From: Mycobacterium sp. 852013-50091_SCH5140682
Lineage (GTDB): Bacteria > Actinomycetota > Actinomycetes > Mycobacteriales > Mycobacteriaceae
Reading direction: 5' to 3'
DNA length: 64,000 nt
Assembly: GCF_001665685.1 (NCBI RefSeq)
Contig: NZ_LZTB01000010.1
Coordinates: forward strand, 1 to 64,000
Shown here: positions 34,513-43,181 of the stretch, piece by piece
Layout: the number at the start of each line of letters is the position of its first letter
Position numbering within the stretch: the first letter of the stretch is position 1
Notes under the pieces: model-generated
The model's input: only the letters and a program-made list of their open reading frames with translations
The model's database searches: none
What the model was told of the DNA's origin: nothing
Translations under genes and position numbers: made by a program

Positions 34513-35147
34513 GAGACCGACCGGAGCCGGCCCAGCAGATAACCGAGCACACCCGCGACCGCCACGGCGCCGATGGTCGGGGCGAACCGCTTGGCCATCG
34601 GCACCGCCATCACCTTGGCCAGCGCGATCGCGTTGATCGGGGCGCCCTGTTGACCCTCGGGTGTGGTTGTGGCGGAGACGCTTTCGGTTGCGGGTGCGGC
34701 ACCGGCGAGCAGTTCGGCTTCGAGGTTGCCTGCGAACTGGTCGATCAGGGTTCCGGCGACATCGCTCAGCACACCGCGGCCGAACTGGGCGGCCTTGCCC
34801 GAGATGGTCAGGTCGGTGGTCACCGAGACAAGGGTGCCTGCGGTGCCGTCGTCTTTCAGTTGGGCGGTGACGACGGCGGCGGCTCTGCCGTTGCCGCGGG
34901 CCTCCTTGCCGTTGGCCGTGAGTACCACGCGCTGGGCTTGCGCATCCTTCTCCTGAAACCTCGCATTGCCTTGATAGGACACCGTGATGGGCCCCACCTT
35001 GACCTTGACAGCGCCGGTGAAGTCGTCACCGTCGACGCTCAGCAGGGTCGCGCCGGGCAGACACGGCGCCACGCGTTCGACGTCGGTGAGTACCTTCCAC
35101 GTCTGCGCCGCAGGCACCGCGACCCGGAATTCGTTGTTGAGCTCCAC
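34509..35147 (-). CDS. CoxG-type protein (SRPBCC domain with C-terminal membrane anchor)
   Basis: The product has 212 residues from a GTG at 35147, three bases after the large-subunit stop, with a purine-rich site upstream. An SRPBCC/CoxG domain (residues about 1-150: VPAAQTWKVLTDVERVAPCLPGA) is followed by a linker and a C-terminal membrane helix (IGAVAVAGVLGYLLGRL). In Oligotropha CoxG tethers CO dehydrogenase to the membrane. Here it probably anchors this hydroxylase. The start was set by conservation; the open frame runs further upstream as a shadow of the large subunit. Confidence 0.85.
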   Translation of the reverse strand: MELNNEFRVAVPAAQTWKVLTDVERVAPCLPGATLLSVDGDDFTGAVKVKVGPITVSYQGNARFQEKDAQAQRVVLTANGKEARGNGRAAAVVTAQLKDDGTAGTLVSVTTDLTISGKAAQFGRGVLSDVAGTLIDQFAGNLEAELLAGAAPATESVSATTTPEGQQGAPINAIALAKVMAVPMAKRFAPTIGAVAVAGVLGYLLGRLRSVS

Positions 35148-35149
35148 AG

Positions 35150-37522
35150 CTAGTGGTCCTTCCCTTCGGATCGTTCGAGGGCCGCGACGATGGCGGCAGG
35201 GCTGGCGGGCAGGCTGGTGACGGTGACTCCGAGTGGGGCCAGAGCGTCGTTGATCGCGTTGATCACGGCGGGCGTGGACCCGATGGCACCGCCCTCGCCC
35301 GCTCCCTTGTAGCCGCCCACGCCAGGTCCCGGGATCTCTACGTGGCCGTACTCGATGAGCGGCACCTCGGTCGCGGTGGGAAGCAGATAGTCGACAAAGG
35401 TTGAGGAGAGCGGGTTTCCGGCGTCGTCGTACGAGAGCTGTTCGAGCAGGGCGCCGCCGATGCCCTGCACGGTGCCACCGGCGATCTGGCCCTCGACAAC
35501 GTTCGGGTTGATCATCGGGCCGACGTCCTCGCTGACGATATAGCGCGTGATGTCGACCCGGCCGGTGTTCAGATCCACCTCGCACGTACAGGCGTGGGTG
35601 GCGTTGGCCCAGTGGATCGGTGCCGTCGGTGGAGCGGTGAAGCGCGCGGTGGCTTCCAGCGTCGCCGACATCCCCGGCGGCAGCTGCTGCGGCTCGTAGT
35701 ACGCGCGGTACGCGAGATCGGCGAAGGTGACCGCCTTTTCGGCGTTGTCGCGGACCGTCGCTCGCGACCCGGCGAGTTCGATGTCGGATTCGTCGACGCC
35801 GAGCCTGGCGGCGGCCATGGCGACGAGTTGCTTGCGCAGGATGGTGCCTGCCTCGTTGACCGCGCCTGCGGTCATCGGCGCGCTGCGGCTGCCTTGCGTG
35901 CCCGCGCCGTACGGCGTCACCGCCGTGTCGCCCTGGATGGTGGCGACGTCGGCGATATCTGCGCCGAGGGCGTCGGCGGTGAGTTGAACGACGGTGGTTT
36001 CCAGACTGTTTCCGGTCGACCCGCCGTTGACGTAGACGTTGATCTTTCCGGTCGGCTCCATCCGGATCGTGCAGCCCTCGGTGGCCAGGTGACCGGTCGC
36101 CGCACCGGTCGGCTCGATGTAGGCGGAGAAACCGAGCCCGAGGTAGCGGCCCTGTGCGAGCGCCTCGGCCTGTTCCTTACGGAAGCCTTCGTGATCGAGG
36201 ATCTTCACCGCCTGTTCGAAGGTCTCGATGGGGGCGACGTGGTCATAGGGCATGCCGTTGGGGTTGAAGTACGGCATCTCGTCGCGGCGCAGCAGATTCT
36301 TGCGCCTCAGGTCGACGGGATCCATGCCCATCTTCCGTGCGGCGATGTCGAGAAGGATTTCCCGCGTGAGGGTTTCGTACTGCCACGGCCCGCGGTAGGC
36401 GTGCAGGCCTGGGGTGTTGGAGAACACCGTCTTGTAGCTGAAGCTGGCCTTGGGCACCCGGTACGGGCCGGGGAAGAACATGCCGATGGCCGCGGTGGTC
36501 AGCACCGGGTAGGGGGTGGGGTAGGCCCCGACGTCCTGGATGAAGTCGATGTCGGCGGCCAGGATGGTGCCGTCGTCGGCGAAAGCCATCCGCACGTCGC
36601 CGTCGACGTGGCGGGATTGCCCAGCCGACATCAGGTTCTCGCGCCGGTCCTCGATCCATTTGACCGCTGTGCCTGATCGCGCGCTCGGCGTCGTGGTGGC
36701 AACCTTGCGTGCGGCGAGCATGATGCACATGTCTTCGCGCATCGGCACCACCTTCTGCCCGAAACCGCCGCCGGTGTCGCGCATGATGACGCGGACGTGG
36801 TGGGCCGGGATACCCAGCAGCCGTGCTCCGAAGGCCCGCAGTTCGTGGGGCGTCTGGGTGGACGCCCAGATGGTCAGTTCACCGGTCGACGTCACCCATT
36901 CGACGACCATGCCGCGGGTCTCGATCGGCACGGGAACGTACATCTGTTGGTAGATATGCTCTTTGACCACGTGGGCGGCCGAGGCGAAGGTGTCCTCGTC
37001 GGGTGGTGCCCCGGCCAGGCCGCCCGCGTTGTTGTCGGGGTACGCCGCGTGTACCGCCACATCGGAGGTCAGGGCGGTGCGGAAATCGGCGATGGCGGGC
37101 AGGGGTTCGTAGCCGACGTCGACCAGATCGGCCGCGTCCTCGGCGACGTAGCGGCTCTCGGCGATCACAAGGGCGACCGGGTCGCCGACGAATTTGACCT
37201 CGCCCTCGGCCAGTGGCGGTCGTGGCGTGTCCGGCATGTCCTTGCCGGCCACGGCGTGCCAGGCCTCCTTGACGTCGGGGTTGAGATCGGCCGCGGTGAA
37301 CACCGCGCGGACGCCGGGGAGGCTGAGTGCAGCAGCGGTGTCGATGCCCGTGATGGTGGCCCGGGCCAGCGGGCTGCGGACGAAGCAGGCGTGCAGCATC
37401 CCGGCGCGGGTGATGTCGTCGACGAACGTGCCGCGCCCGGTGAGTAATCGGGTGTCCTCGACGCGTTCGATCCGCCGGCCCGCGTAGCGGGTGCTGACGG
37501 TCTCGGATGTGGCTGACGCCAT
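35150..37522 (-). CDS. Molybdopterin-binding large subunit, xanthine/aldehyde dehydrogenase family
   Basis: The product has 790 residues with the aldehyde oxidase/xanthine dehydrogenase a/b hammerhead (ARTGRGTFVDD-like N-terminus GRRIERVEDTRLLTGRGTFV) and the molybdenum cofactor domain. The active-site Glu is in YKGAGEGGAIGS near the C-terminus. The loop that carries AYXCSFR in true (form I) CO dehydrogenase reads AYRGPWQ here, at about residue 374, so CO oxidation is unlikely. The operon order is large, CoxG, FAD and iron-sulfur. The substrate is unknown; aromatic N-heterocycles or aldehydes are candidates. Confidence 0.88.
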   Translation of the reverse strand: MASATSETVSTRYAGRRIERVEDTRLLTGRGTFVDDITRAGMLHACFVRSPLARATITGIDTAAALSLPGVRAVFTAADLNPDVKEAWHAVAGKDMPDTPRPPLAEGEVKFVGDPVALVIAESRYVAEDAADLVDVGYEPLPAIADFRTALTSDVAVHAAYPDNNAGGLAGAPPDEDTFASAAHVVKEHIYQQMYVPVPIETRGMVVEWVTSTGELTIWASTQTPHELRAFGARLLGIPAHHVRVIMRDTGGGFGQKVVPMREDMCIMLAARKVATTTPSARSGTAVKWIEDRRENLMSAGQSRHVDGDVRMAFADDGTILAADIDFIQDVGAYPTPYPVLTTAAIGMFFPGPYRVPKASFSYKTVFSNTPGLHAYRGPWQYETLTREILLDIAARKMGMDPVDLRRKNLLRRDEMPYFNPNGMPYDHVAPIETFEQAVKILDHEGFRKEQAEALAQGRYLGLGFSAYIEPTGAATGHLATEGCTIRMEPTGKINVYVNGGSTGNSLETTVVQLTADALGADIADVATIQGDTAVTPYGAGTQGSRSAPMTAGAVNEAGTILRKQLVAMAAARLGVDESDIELAGSRATVRDNAEKAVTFADLAYRAYYEPQQLPPGMSATLEATARFTAPPTAPIHWANATHACTCEVDLNTGRVDITRYIVSEDVGPMINPNVVEGQIAGGTVQGIGGALLEQLSYDDAGNPLSSTFVDYLLPTATEVPLIEYGHVEIPGPGVGGYKGAGEGGAIGSTPAVINAINDALAPLGVTVTSLPASPAAIVAALERSEGKDH

Positions 37523-37571
37523 AGCTGCTCCGATTCGTGGGCTTCTGCGCGTAAGTAGAGTCGGATTATCG

Positions 37572-37598
37572 TATAACGGAAGTCGATCATCCTGTATA
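37572..37598. promoter_or_regulatory. Imperfect inverted repeat upstream of the molybdenum hydroxylase operon
   Basis: TATAACGGA-N9-TCCTGTATA pairs at 7 of 9 positions per arm. It sits in a local AT-rich patch 50 bp upstream of the large-subunit start. It is a candidate operator or promoter element; no regulator gene is adjacent. Confidence 0.35.
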
Positions 37599-37650
37599 GG
37601 AGAGTGATATTTCCCACTCGGGTGCCCACCGGCCTTTAAGCTTGCCGACT

Positions 37651-38265
37651 ATGCGTCGCATCGCGTTCGGGCTGCTGGTGGCTGTGGCCGCCGCGCTGGT
37701 TCCGGCACCTGCCGCGTCGGCCGTGCCCGCGGCCGCCGCCGGGCTCGTCGACATTCACACCGTGGTCCCCGATGCGATCGTCGATCTGCGGTACGCCACC
37801 GTGGATAACTTCGTCGGCCTGCAGCTCTACCCGGCCGACGCCCACTGCCTGGTGCACGAGTCCATGGCCGCCGGACTGGCCGCAGCCGCCGCGGCACTGC
37901 GGCCCGACCGGCTGGTGTTCTGGGACTGTTACCGCCCACACGAAGTACAGGTCCGCATGTTCGAGGCGGTGCCTGATCCGAACTGGGTGGCCCGGCCCGG
38001 CACCTCGGCGCGCAGCCACGAGGCAGGCCGGTCGGTGGACGTGACCATCGCGGGCCTCGACATGGGAACCGGGTTCGACGACTTCACGCCGCGAGCCAAG
38101 GCATACGCGACCGACGGAGTCAGTCCTGCCGAACAGGCCAACCGCGCCAGGCTGCGGCAGGCCATGCAGTCCGGTGGGCTCTCGGTGTACTCGGGGGAGT
38201 GGTGGCACTTCGACGGCCCTGGCGCCGCCGATCCACGACCGTTCCTCGACGTCCCCCTCGACTGA
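37651..38265 (+). CDS. Secreted D-alanyl-D-alanine dipeptidase, VanX/M15D family
   Basis: The product has 204 residues with a signal peptide (RRIAFGLLVAVAAALVPAPAASA). The zinc site is visible: SHEAGRSVDV supplies His and Asp, and GEWWHFD supplies the catalytic Glu and the third ligand His. Family enzymes cleave D-Ala-D-Ala or related cell-wall peptides; export points to the envelope rather than to vancomycin resistance. A TAAGCT box (37637-37642) ends eight bases before the ATG at 37651, so a leaderless mRNA is possible. A longer TTG start at 37642 is less likely. Confidence 0.85.
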   Translation: MRRIAFGLLVAVAAALVPAPAASAVPAAAAGLVDIHTVVPDAIVDLRYATVDNFVGLQLYPADAHCLVHESMAAGLAAAAAALRPDRLVFWDCYRPHEVQVRMFEAVPDPNWVARPGTSARSHEAGRSVDVTIAGLDMGTGFDDFTPRAKAYATDGVSPAEQANRARLRQAMQSGGLSVYSGEWWHFDGPGAADPRPFLDVPLD

Positions 38266-38480
38266 ACCGCGGGATCACCCGCAGCGCCGCATCTTTCGCG
38301 TGAGTCAGCTCTGACGCTGGCGCCAATTTCACTTGACACATCGAACGTTTCGCGTCGAGGTCGTCCCGGGTATGCGTTTGCGCGTGCACACGACCCTGAT
38401 GGATAACGATTTGAAACCTCAACGATTTCAAAGTGATACGAGAGACGAAGCCTATCCTTCGCACACACTACGGTCACTTG

Positions 38481-39623
38481 GTGCACCGTCGAACGGCCCT
38501 GAAGCTCCCGCTGGCGCTGGCAGCCGCCGCGGCTCTGCCCGCCATGTCCGCGATGCCTAGCGCCGGCGCCGACACGGGACGCTGGCCGGCCGACCGCGCG
38601 AACGCGTGGTACCAGGCGCAGGGCTGGTTGGTCGGCGCGAACTACATCACGTCGACCGCGATCAACCAGATCGAGATGTTTCAGGCAGGCACGTACGACC
38701 CGCGGCGAATCGACGCCGAACTGGGTGCGGCCCGGCTGCTCGGGTTCAACACCGTACGGGTCTTTCTGCATGACCTGCTGTGGGCGCAGGACCGCGGTGG
38801 ATTCATGAGCAGACTGGCGCAATTCGTCGGTATCTCGGCGAACCACGGCATCAAACCGCTGTTCGTCTTCTTCGACTCGTGCTGGGATCCGTATCCGCGG
38901 CTCGGTGCCCAGCGTGCGCCGCGGCCCGGCGTGCACAACTCGGGATGGGTGCAGAGTCCCGGCGCCGAGCGGATCGCCGACCCGCGGTATCGACAGGTCC
39001 TCTACGACTATGTGACCGGGGTGATCGGCCAGTTCCGCAACGACCAGAGGGTGCTCGGCTGGGATCTGTGGAACGAGCCCGACAATCCCTCGGGCCAGTA
39101 CCGCTCCGTCGAACGCAAAGACAAGCAGCAACAGGTCGGGGCGCTGCTCCCGCTCGTGTTTCAGTGGGCGCGGTCGGTCAATCCGGCCCAGCCGCTGACC
39201 AGTGGTGTCTGGCAAGGCAGTTGGGGATCCGGGGACCGCAGCGCGATGAGCGGTTTCCAGCTCGACAACTCCGACATCATCACGTTCCACTCCTATGGCA
39301 CGCCCGATCAGTTCGAGGCGCGGATCGGGGAACTGACGCCGCTGGGACGACCGATCCTGTGCACGGAGTACCTGGCCCGTACGCTCGGCAGCACGATCGA
39401 AGGGGTGCTGCCGGTCGCCAAGCGGCACAACGTCGGCGCCTACACCTGGGGACTGGTCGCCGGGAAGAGCCAGACGTACTTCCCGTGGGATTCGTGGAGC
39501 CAGCCCTACAAGACGCTGCCGAAGGTGTGGTTCAGCGATCTGCTGCAGCCCGACGGCCGGCCCTATCGCGACACCGAATACCAGACGCTCCGTAAGCTCA
39601 CGAGTACACCGGGCGCGACCTAG
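38481..39623 (+). CDS. Secreted glycoside hydrolase (cellulase superfamily, clan A)
   Basis: The product has about 380 residues. It starts VHRRTALKLPLALAAAAALP, a Tat-like twin-arginine signal. The catalytic pair of clan A glycosidases is visible: the acid/base Glu in WDLWNEPDNP and the nucleophile Glu in ILCTEYLAR. The fold is a TIM barrel of the cellulase/beta-mannanase type. The target polysaccharide is unknown. GTG 38481 was preferred because it puts the twin arginines at the N-terminus; an ATG at 38433 is in frame. Its 3' end overlaps the convergent DUF885 gene by 4 bp. Confidence 0.82.
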   Translation: MHRRTALKLPLALAAAAALPAMSAMPSAGADTGRWPADRANAWYQAQGWLVGANYITSTAINQIEMFQAGTYDPRRIDAELGAARLLGFNTVRVFLHDLLWAQDRGGFMSRLAQFVGISANHGIKPLFVFFDSCWDPYPRLGAQRAPRPGVHNSGWVQSPGAERIADPRYRQVLYDYVTGVIGQFRNDQRVLGWDLWNEPDNPSGQYRSVERKDKQQQVGALLPLVFQWARSVNPAQPLTSGVWQGSWGSGDRSAMSGFQLDNSDIITFHSYGTPDQFEARIGELTPLGRPILCTEYLARTLGSTIEGVLPVAKRHNVGAYTWGLVAGKSQTYFPWDSWSQPYKTLPKVWFSDLLQPDGRPYRDTEYQTLRKLTSTPGAT

Positions 39624-41359
39624 AACAGGTCGCCGGTCTCGCCGAGCATCGCCCTGCGGATGAGGGGCAAGGGCAGTGGACCGATCTTCACGAAGGCGTC
39701 GTGGAAGCCTTTGAGTGAGTAGGCGTCGCCCATCTTCGCCTTGTAGTCGTCGCGCAGTTTGAGGATCGCCAGCTTGCCCATGGTGTAGTAGCCGTACGTC
39801 GCGTCCGACGTGCCACGTTTGGCTTCCGACTCGGCCACCGGCGCCGGCTCGTGCGCTTGCTCGACGAACATCTGCTGCGCCTGCTCGACCGTCATCCCTT
39901 CGGTGTGCATCTTGATGCCGACGATGAAGCGGACATCGCGCAGCAGCGCATCCTGCAGTTGGGCCAGCCGATCCCGCGGATCGCCGCCGTGCAGGCCCTC
40001 GTCGAGCATCATCTGTTCGCAGTAGTGCGCCCAGCCCTCGAAATTGCTGGCCGCGCCGAACACCTTGCGGACGTCGGAGGGATAGTCCTTGGCGTAGAGG
40101 AACTGCAGGTAGTGACCGGGCCACACCTCGTGCACCGACACATTGCTGATCGCCGGGCGGTACCACTGCGACATGAACTCGTCCTGTTCCGGCTTCGGCC
40201 ACGTCGGATCCGGCAGGGTCATGTTGAAATACGCTTCGGTGGCGACCTTTTCGAACGGACCGGGGATGTCCATCGACGCCGACGTGGTCGCGCGCAGGAA
40301 GGGCGGGGTCTCCACCACCCGCGCCGCAGGCGCAGGCGGGACGTCGACGATCTGCTTGTCGCGGACGAACTGTTCGACGCTGTCGAGATTGCTCTGCGTC
40401 ACAGCGAGCAGTTGCGACGGTGGCGGGTAGTCCTTCTGCACGTCGGCCAGCACATCCAACGGTGCCTTGACAGGATCGATCGCATGGGCCGCGTCGGCGA
40501 ATGCCTGCTGGTTGCGCTTGAGGTCCGCCTCCGCGATGTTCAACAGGTCGGGTAGCGGTGTGGTGATCATCTCGTCGGCGGCCAGCACCTGCCGATAGGT
40601 GTCGGCGCCGTAGGCGAACGATCCGTTGGAACGCGGCAGCAGGTCGTTCTGCAGCCATCCCTTGTAGTCGTCGAGCGCGGCGATCACCGCGGCATTTGCC
40701 GTCGCGAAATCGGCAAGCAGTGTCGTGTCTTTCACGTCCGTAAATGCCGCGGGCACGTCCTTGGCGAAGAAATCGCGATTGCCGTCGAGCTGGTCGATCG
40801 CGATCTGGGTGTAGATCCGTGGCGGATCGTCGAGGTTGTCGCGCGCCGCGGACAAGGCGTTCGGCATCAGCTTCAGCCGGTTGGTCAAGGACCGCAGGCG
40901 CTGCTCCGGCGGTGCGAAATTGCGGGAGATCATGACGAAGGCGTCGTTGGTGATCCCGCTGCTGTAGACGTCAGGATCCTTCGCCCAGCGGCGAATAACC
41001 TCGTTCTGCAACAGGATTCCATCGAGCGCGTGTTTGGTCTGCTCGAGATCGAGCTGATTGTCGAGGGTGAGAGTGTCGGCGTCGATCCCGTCGAGGCGCG
41101 ACCGGAAGGACTTAACGGCCTCGGTGTCGGCCGCCACGGCCGGCGCGGAATAGTCGGCGATCACGTCGTCGTACTTGTGGATACCCAGGGACGTGGCGTG
41201 GGAAGGATTCTGCCGGTAGGTGTATTCGAGAATCTCAGCGGTGAGCTGCTGGAAAGCGGTGTCACCGGCAGCGGCTGCGGGCTCGGCGCGTTTGTCGCAT
41301 GCCTGCAGGAAACCGATGGCGAGTACCAAAACCGTGAGCGTTGACCCCAGACGCTTCAT
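39620..41359 (-). CDS. DUF885 lipoprotein, putative metallopeptidase
   Basis: The product has 579 residues with an N-terminal lipobox (AIGFLQAC), so it is exported and lipid-anchored. The DUF885 domain includes HEVWPGHYLQFLY, a variant of the HExxPGH zinc-peptidase-like motif of this family, and later EGWAHYCEQMM. Such proteins are thought to be carboxypeptidase-like enzymes, but activity is not established for the mycobacterial members. It is monocistronic. Confidence 0.82.
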   Translation of the reverse strand: MKRLGSTLTVLVLAIGFLQACDKRAEPAAAAGDTAFQQLTAEILEYTYRQNPSHATSLGIHKYDDVIADYSAPAVAADTEAVKSFRSRLDGIDADTLTLDNQLDLEQTKHALDGILLQNEVIRRWAKDPDVYSSGITNDAFVMISRNFAPPEQRLRSLTNRLKLMPNALSAARDNLDDPPRIYTQIAIDQLDGNRDFFAKDVPAAFTDVKDTTLLADFATANAAVIAALDDYKGWLQNDLLPRSNGSFAYGADTYRQVLAADEMITTPLPDLLNIAEADLKRNQQAFADAAHAIDPVKAPLDVLADVQKDYPPPSQLLAVTQSNLDSVEQFVRDKQIVDVPPAPAARVVETPPFLRATTSASMDIPGPFEKVATEAYFNMTLPDPTWPKPEQDEFMSQWYRPAISNVSVHEVWPGHYLQFLYAKDYPSDVRKVFGAASNFEGWAHYCEQMMLDEGLHGGDPRDRLAQLQDALLRDVRFIVGIKMHTEGMTVEQAQQMFVEQAHEPAPVAESEAKRGTSDATYGYYTMGKLAILKLRDDYKAKMGDAYSLKGFHDAFVKIGPLPLPLIRRAMLGETGDLF

Positions 41360-41373
41360 GGACGGAGGCTAAG

Positions 41374-42156
41374 TCACGGGGCCGCCGATGGGAAACCCTT
41401 CGTGAAATCCGCCGAGTTCAGACAGCGGGCCTGGGCCTCGACTGCGACCCGCAAAGCAGCCGCCGAGCCGAGGTGCCTGCCTGCCTCGATGGCGGCCCGC
41501 GCACCTCGAACGGCGAGTGGCGGCAGCGCGGCCAGCCGGTCAGCGAATTCGTCAGCAGCGTAATCGAGTTCGTCGCCTGCAACGACACGGTTGGCCAGCC
41601 CGATACGCAACGCCTCTGCCGCGTCGATGATCTCACCGAGCAGGATCAGCTCGCGTGCGCGACTCTCACCGACGATACGTGGAAGCCGGAAGGTGGCCCC
41701 CATATCGGGAAGCAGGCCATAGCGCGATTCGGTGAGGCCGACGCGGGCGTCGGCGGCGAAGATTCGGAAGTCGCACGCCAATGCGAGTTGGAGACCCGCA
41801 CCGTAGGCGTGGCCGCGCACCGCTGCGACGCTGGGGCAGGGCAGCTCGGGGATGAACTCGAAGACCCCGGCCACAGTCAGTCCCAGCTCGACGGTTTTCT
41901 CGTCGGGTGCGCAGTCGGCGAACTGGGCCAGGGTGCCGGTCATCGCCTCGGTCAGGTCGAGGCCGGCCGAGAACGATGTTCCCGCGCCCGTCACGATCAG
42001 ACACCGCAGCGTGTCGTCATCGGCCAACAGCGCGCCGAGACGCTCGAGATCCTCGCGCATCTGCGGGTTGAGTGCGTTGAGCTTGGCCGGGCGATTCAGC
42101 GTCAGCGTGCCGATGCCGGCGCGGCGCGAATAGCGGATGGCCTCGTAGTCCGGCAT
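41374..42156 (-). CDS. Enoyl-CoA hydratase/isomerase family protein
   Basis: The product is a 260-residue crotonase. The oxyanion-hole segments are TSFSAGLDLTE and VRGHAYGAGLQLALACD. The first catalytic glutamate position holds Gln (AGLQL) while the second is kept (GLTESRYGLLPD), a pattern seen in isomerase- or single-acid subgroups. It starts inside the stop of the sigma factor gene (TGATG), so the two are probably co-translated and the gene may belong to the sigma factor's autoregulated operon. Confidence 0.83.
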   Translation of the reverse strand: MPDYEAIRYSRRAGIGTLTLNRPAKLNALNPQMREDLERLGALLADDDTLRCLIVTGAGTSFSAGLDLTEAMTGTLAQFADCAPDEKTVELGLTVAGVFEFIPELPCPSVAAVRGHAYGAGLQLALACDFRIFAADARVGLTESRYGLLPDMGATFRLPRIVGESRARELILLGEIIDAAEALRIGLANRVVAGDELDYAADEFADRLAALPPLAVRGARAAIEAGRHLGSAAALRVAVEAQARCLNSADFTKGFPSAAP

Positions 42157-43064
42157 CAGCGTGTCGCCCGCCGGGCCAAGGGGGACAGCGGGAATCCGAG
42201 ATGGCCCAACTTGTCCGGATTGATCACCGAGCGGACAGTGCAGATGCTGTCGCCTTCGACATCGATCGTCAGCACGTTGATGAGAGCGCCGTCAGGGTCG
42301 AACGCCAGCAGCCCGGGCTGCCCGTTGACCGGTGAGCGCTGCAACCGCGCGCCGACGCCGTGATACGCGTGCACGATGCCGGCAAGCACTCGCTGGACGC
42401 GGTCGCGTCCGAAAACGGGACGCGGCAGGCCCCGGCCCGTTCCGCCGCCGTCGCCGTAGAACGCCACGTCGGCAGCCAACAGCTGCACGAGATCATCGAG
42501 GTCGCCGTCTTCGGCGGCGTGGAAGAACCGGTCGGCCAGTTCGGCGCGATGTGCGGCGTCGACGTCGAAGCGGTGCCGGCCTGCTTCGATGTGCCTGCGC
42601 GCCCGGTTGAGTAACTGCCGGCAATTCGCGGGCTCCTTACCGACGATGCGGGCGATGTCGTCGTAGTCGTAGGCGAACACCTCGCGCAGCAGGAACACCG
42701 CCCGTTCGACCGGAGAGAGTGTCTCCAGCAGCACCAGGAATGCCATGGACAACGAGTCCGATGTCGCCGCGAGTTCTGCGACGTCGGGATCGGCGGAGGT
42801 GAGCAACGGCTCCGGAAGCCATGGGCCGATGTAGGTTTCGCGCCGCACCCGGGCCGAACGCAGATGGTCGATAGCCAGCCGCGTGGTGATGGTCGTGAGC
42901 AGGGAACGCGGCGAATCCGCCTCGCTGCCGCGGTCCAGGTAGTCGAAGTACCGCAGGTATGCGGCCTGCACGGTGTCTTCGGCCTCGGTGACGCTGCCCA
43001 GCATCCGGTAGGCGATCGAGAACAGCAGCGGCCGCAGCTCGGTGGGGTCTTCCGGGTCAGTCAT
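42156..43064 (-). CDS. sigJ: ECF sigma factor, SigJ/ECF41 group
   Basis: The product has 302 residues. Sigma-2 (LRPLLFSIAYRMLGSVTEAEDTVQ) and sigma-4 (LSPVERAVFLLREVFAYDYDD) regions are followed by a SnoaL-like C-terminal extension of about 120 residues. ECF41 marks are present: WLPEPL in the linker, DGGG in YGDGGGTGRG, and NPDKL near the end. In ECF41 proteins the extension regulates the sigma factor itself. ATG 43064 has a GGGAGGTG ribosome site. A perfect ECF41-type promoter lies just upstream, so autoregulation is expected. It is divergent from doxX. Confidence 0.88.
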   Translation of the reverse strand: MTDPEDPTELRPLLFSIAYRMLGSVTEAEDTVQAAYLRYFDYLDRGSEADSPRSLLTTITTRLAIDHLRSARVRRETYIGPWLPEPLLTSADPDVAELAATSDSLSMAFLVLLETLSPVERAVFLLREVFAYDYDDIARIVGKEPANCRQLLNRARRHIEAGRHRFDVDAAHRAELADRFFHAAEDGDLDDLVQLLAADVAFYGDGGGTGRGLPRPVFGRDRVQRVLAGIVHAYHGVGARLQRSPVNGQPGLLAFDPDGALINVLTIDVEGDSICTVRSVINPDKLGHLGFPLSPLARRATR

Positions 43065-43087
43065 GGCACCTCCCTCTCTGTCCCCTA

Positions 43088-43114
43088 GACGATCCGGCGA
43101 GCGGATCTGTGACA
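43088..43114 (-). promoter_or_regulatory. ECF41-type promoter of sigJ
   Basis: Read on the minus strand, TGTCACA (43114-43108), a 16-base spacer and CGTC (43091-43088) match the ECF41 promoter pattern TGTCACA-N16-CGTC exactly. The sigma gene starts 24 bp downstream of the -10 element. Confidence 0.82.
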
Positions 43115-43119
43115 CGGCA

Positions 43120-43146
43120 TGTCACAGCCGGCGGCGGTGGCCCGTC
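43120..43146 (+). promoter_or_regulatory. ECF41-type promoter of doxX
   Basis: TGTCACA (43120-43126), a 16-base spacer and CGTC (43143-43146) match the ECF41 pattern exactly. It lies 36 bp ahead of the doxX ATG. Its -35 box is only 5 bp from that of the opposite promoter, so the two -35 boxes form an inverted repeat. Confidence 0.84.
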
Positions 43147-43181
43147 ATCAGGTCTGCACACCAACAGAAAGGGATACGACC

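Noticed and set aside
35150..37522. Calling the large subunit CO dehydrogenase (coxL)
   Set aside because: The diagnostic AYXCSFR loop is absent; AYRGPWQ is found instead.
37929..40658. A 909-codon minus-strand open frame across the VanX-like, glycoside hydrolase and DUF885 genes
   Set aside because: It is a shadow in GC-rich DNA. The plus-strand genes there have signal peptides and catalytic motifs, and DUF885 is in another frame.
43121..43127. TCACAGC near doxX as a PhoP half-site
   Set aside because: It overlaps the -35 box of a perfect ECF41-type promoter, and no second half-site lies at the PhoP spacing.
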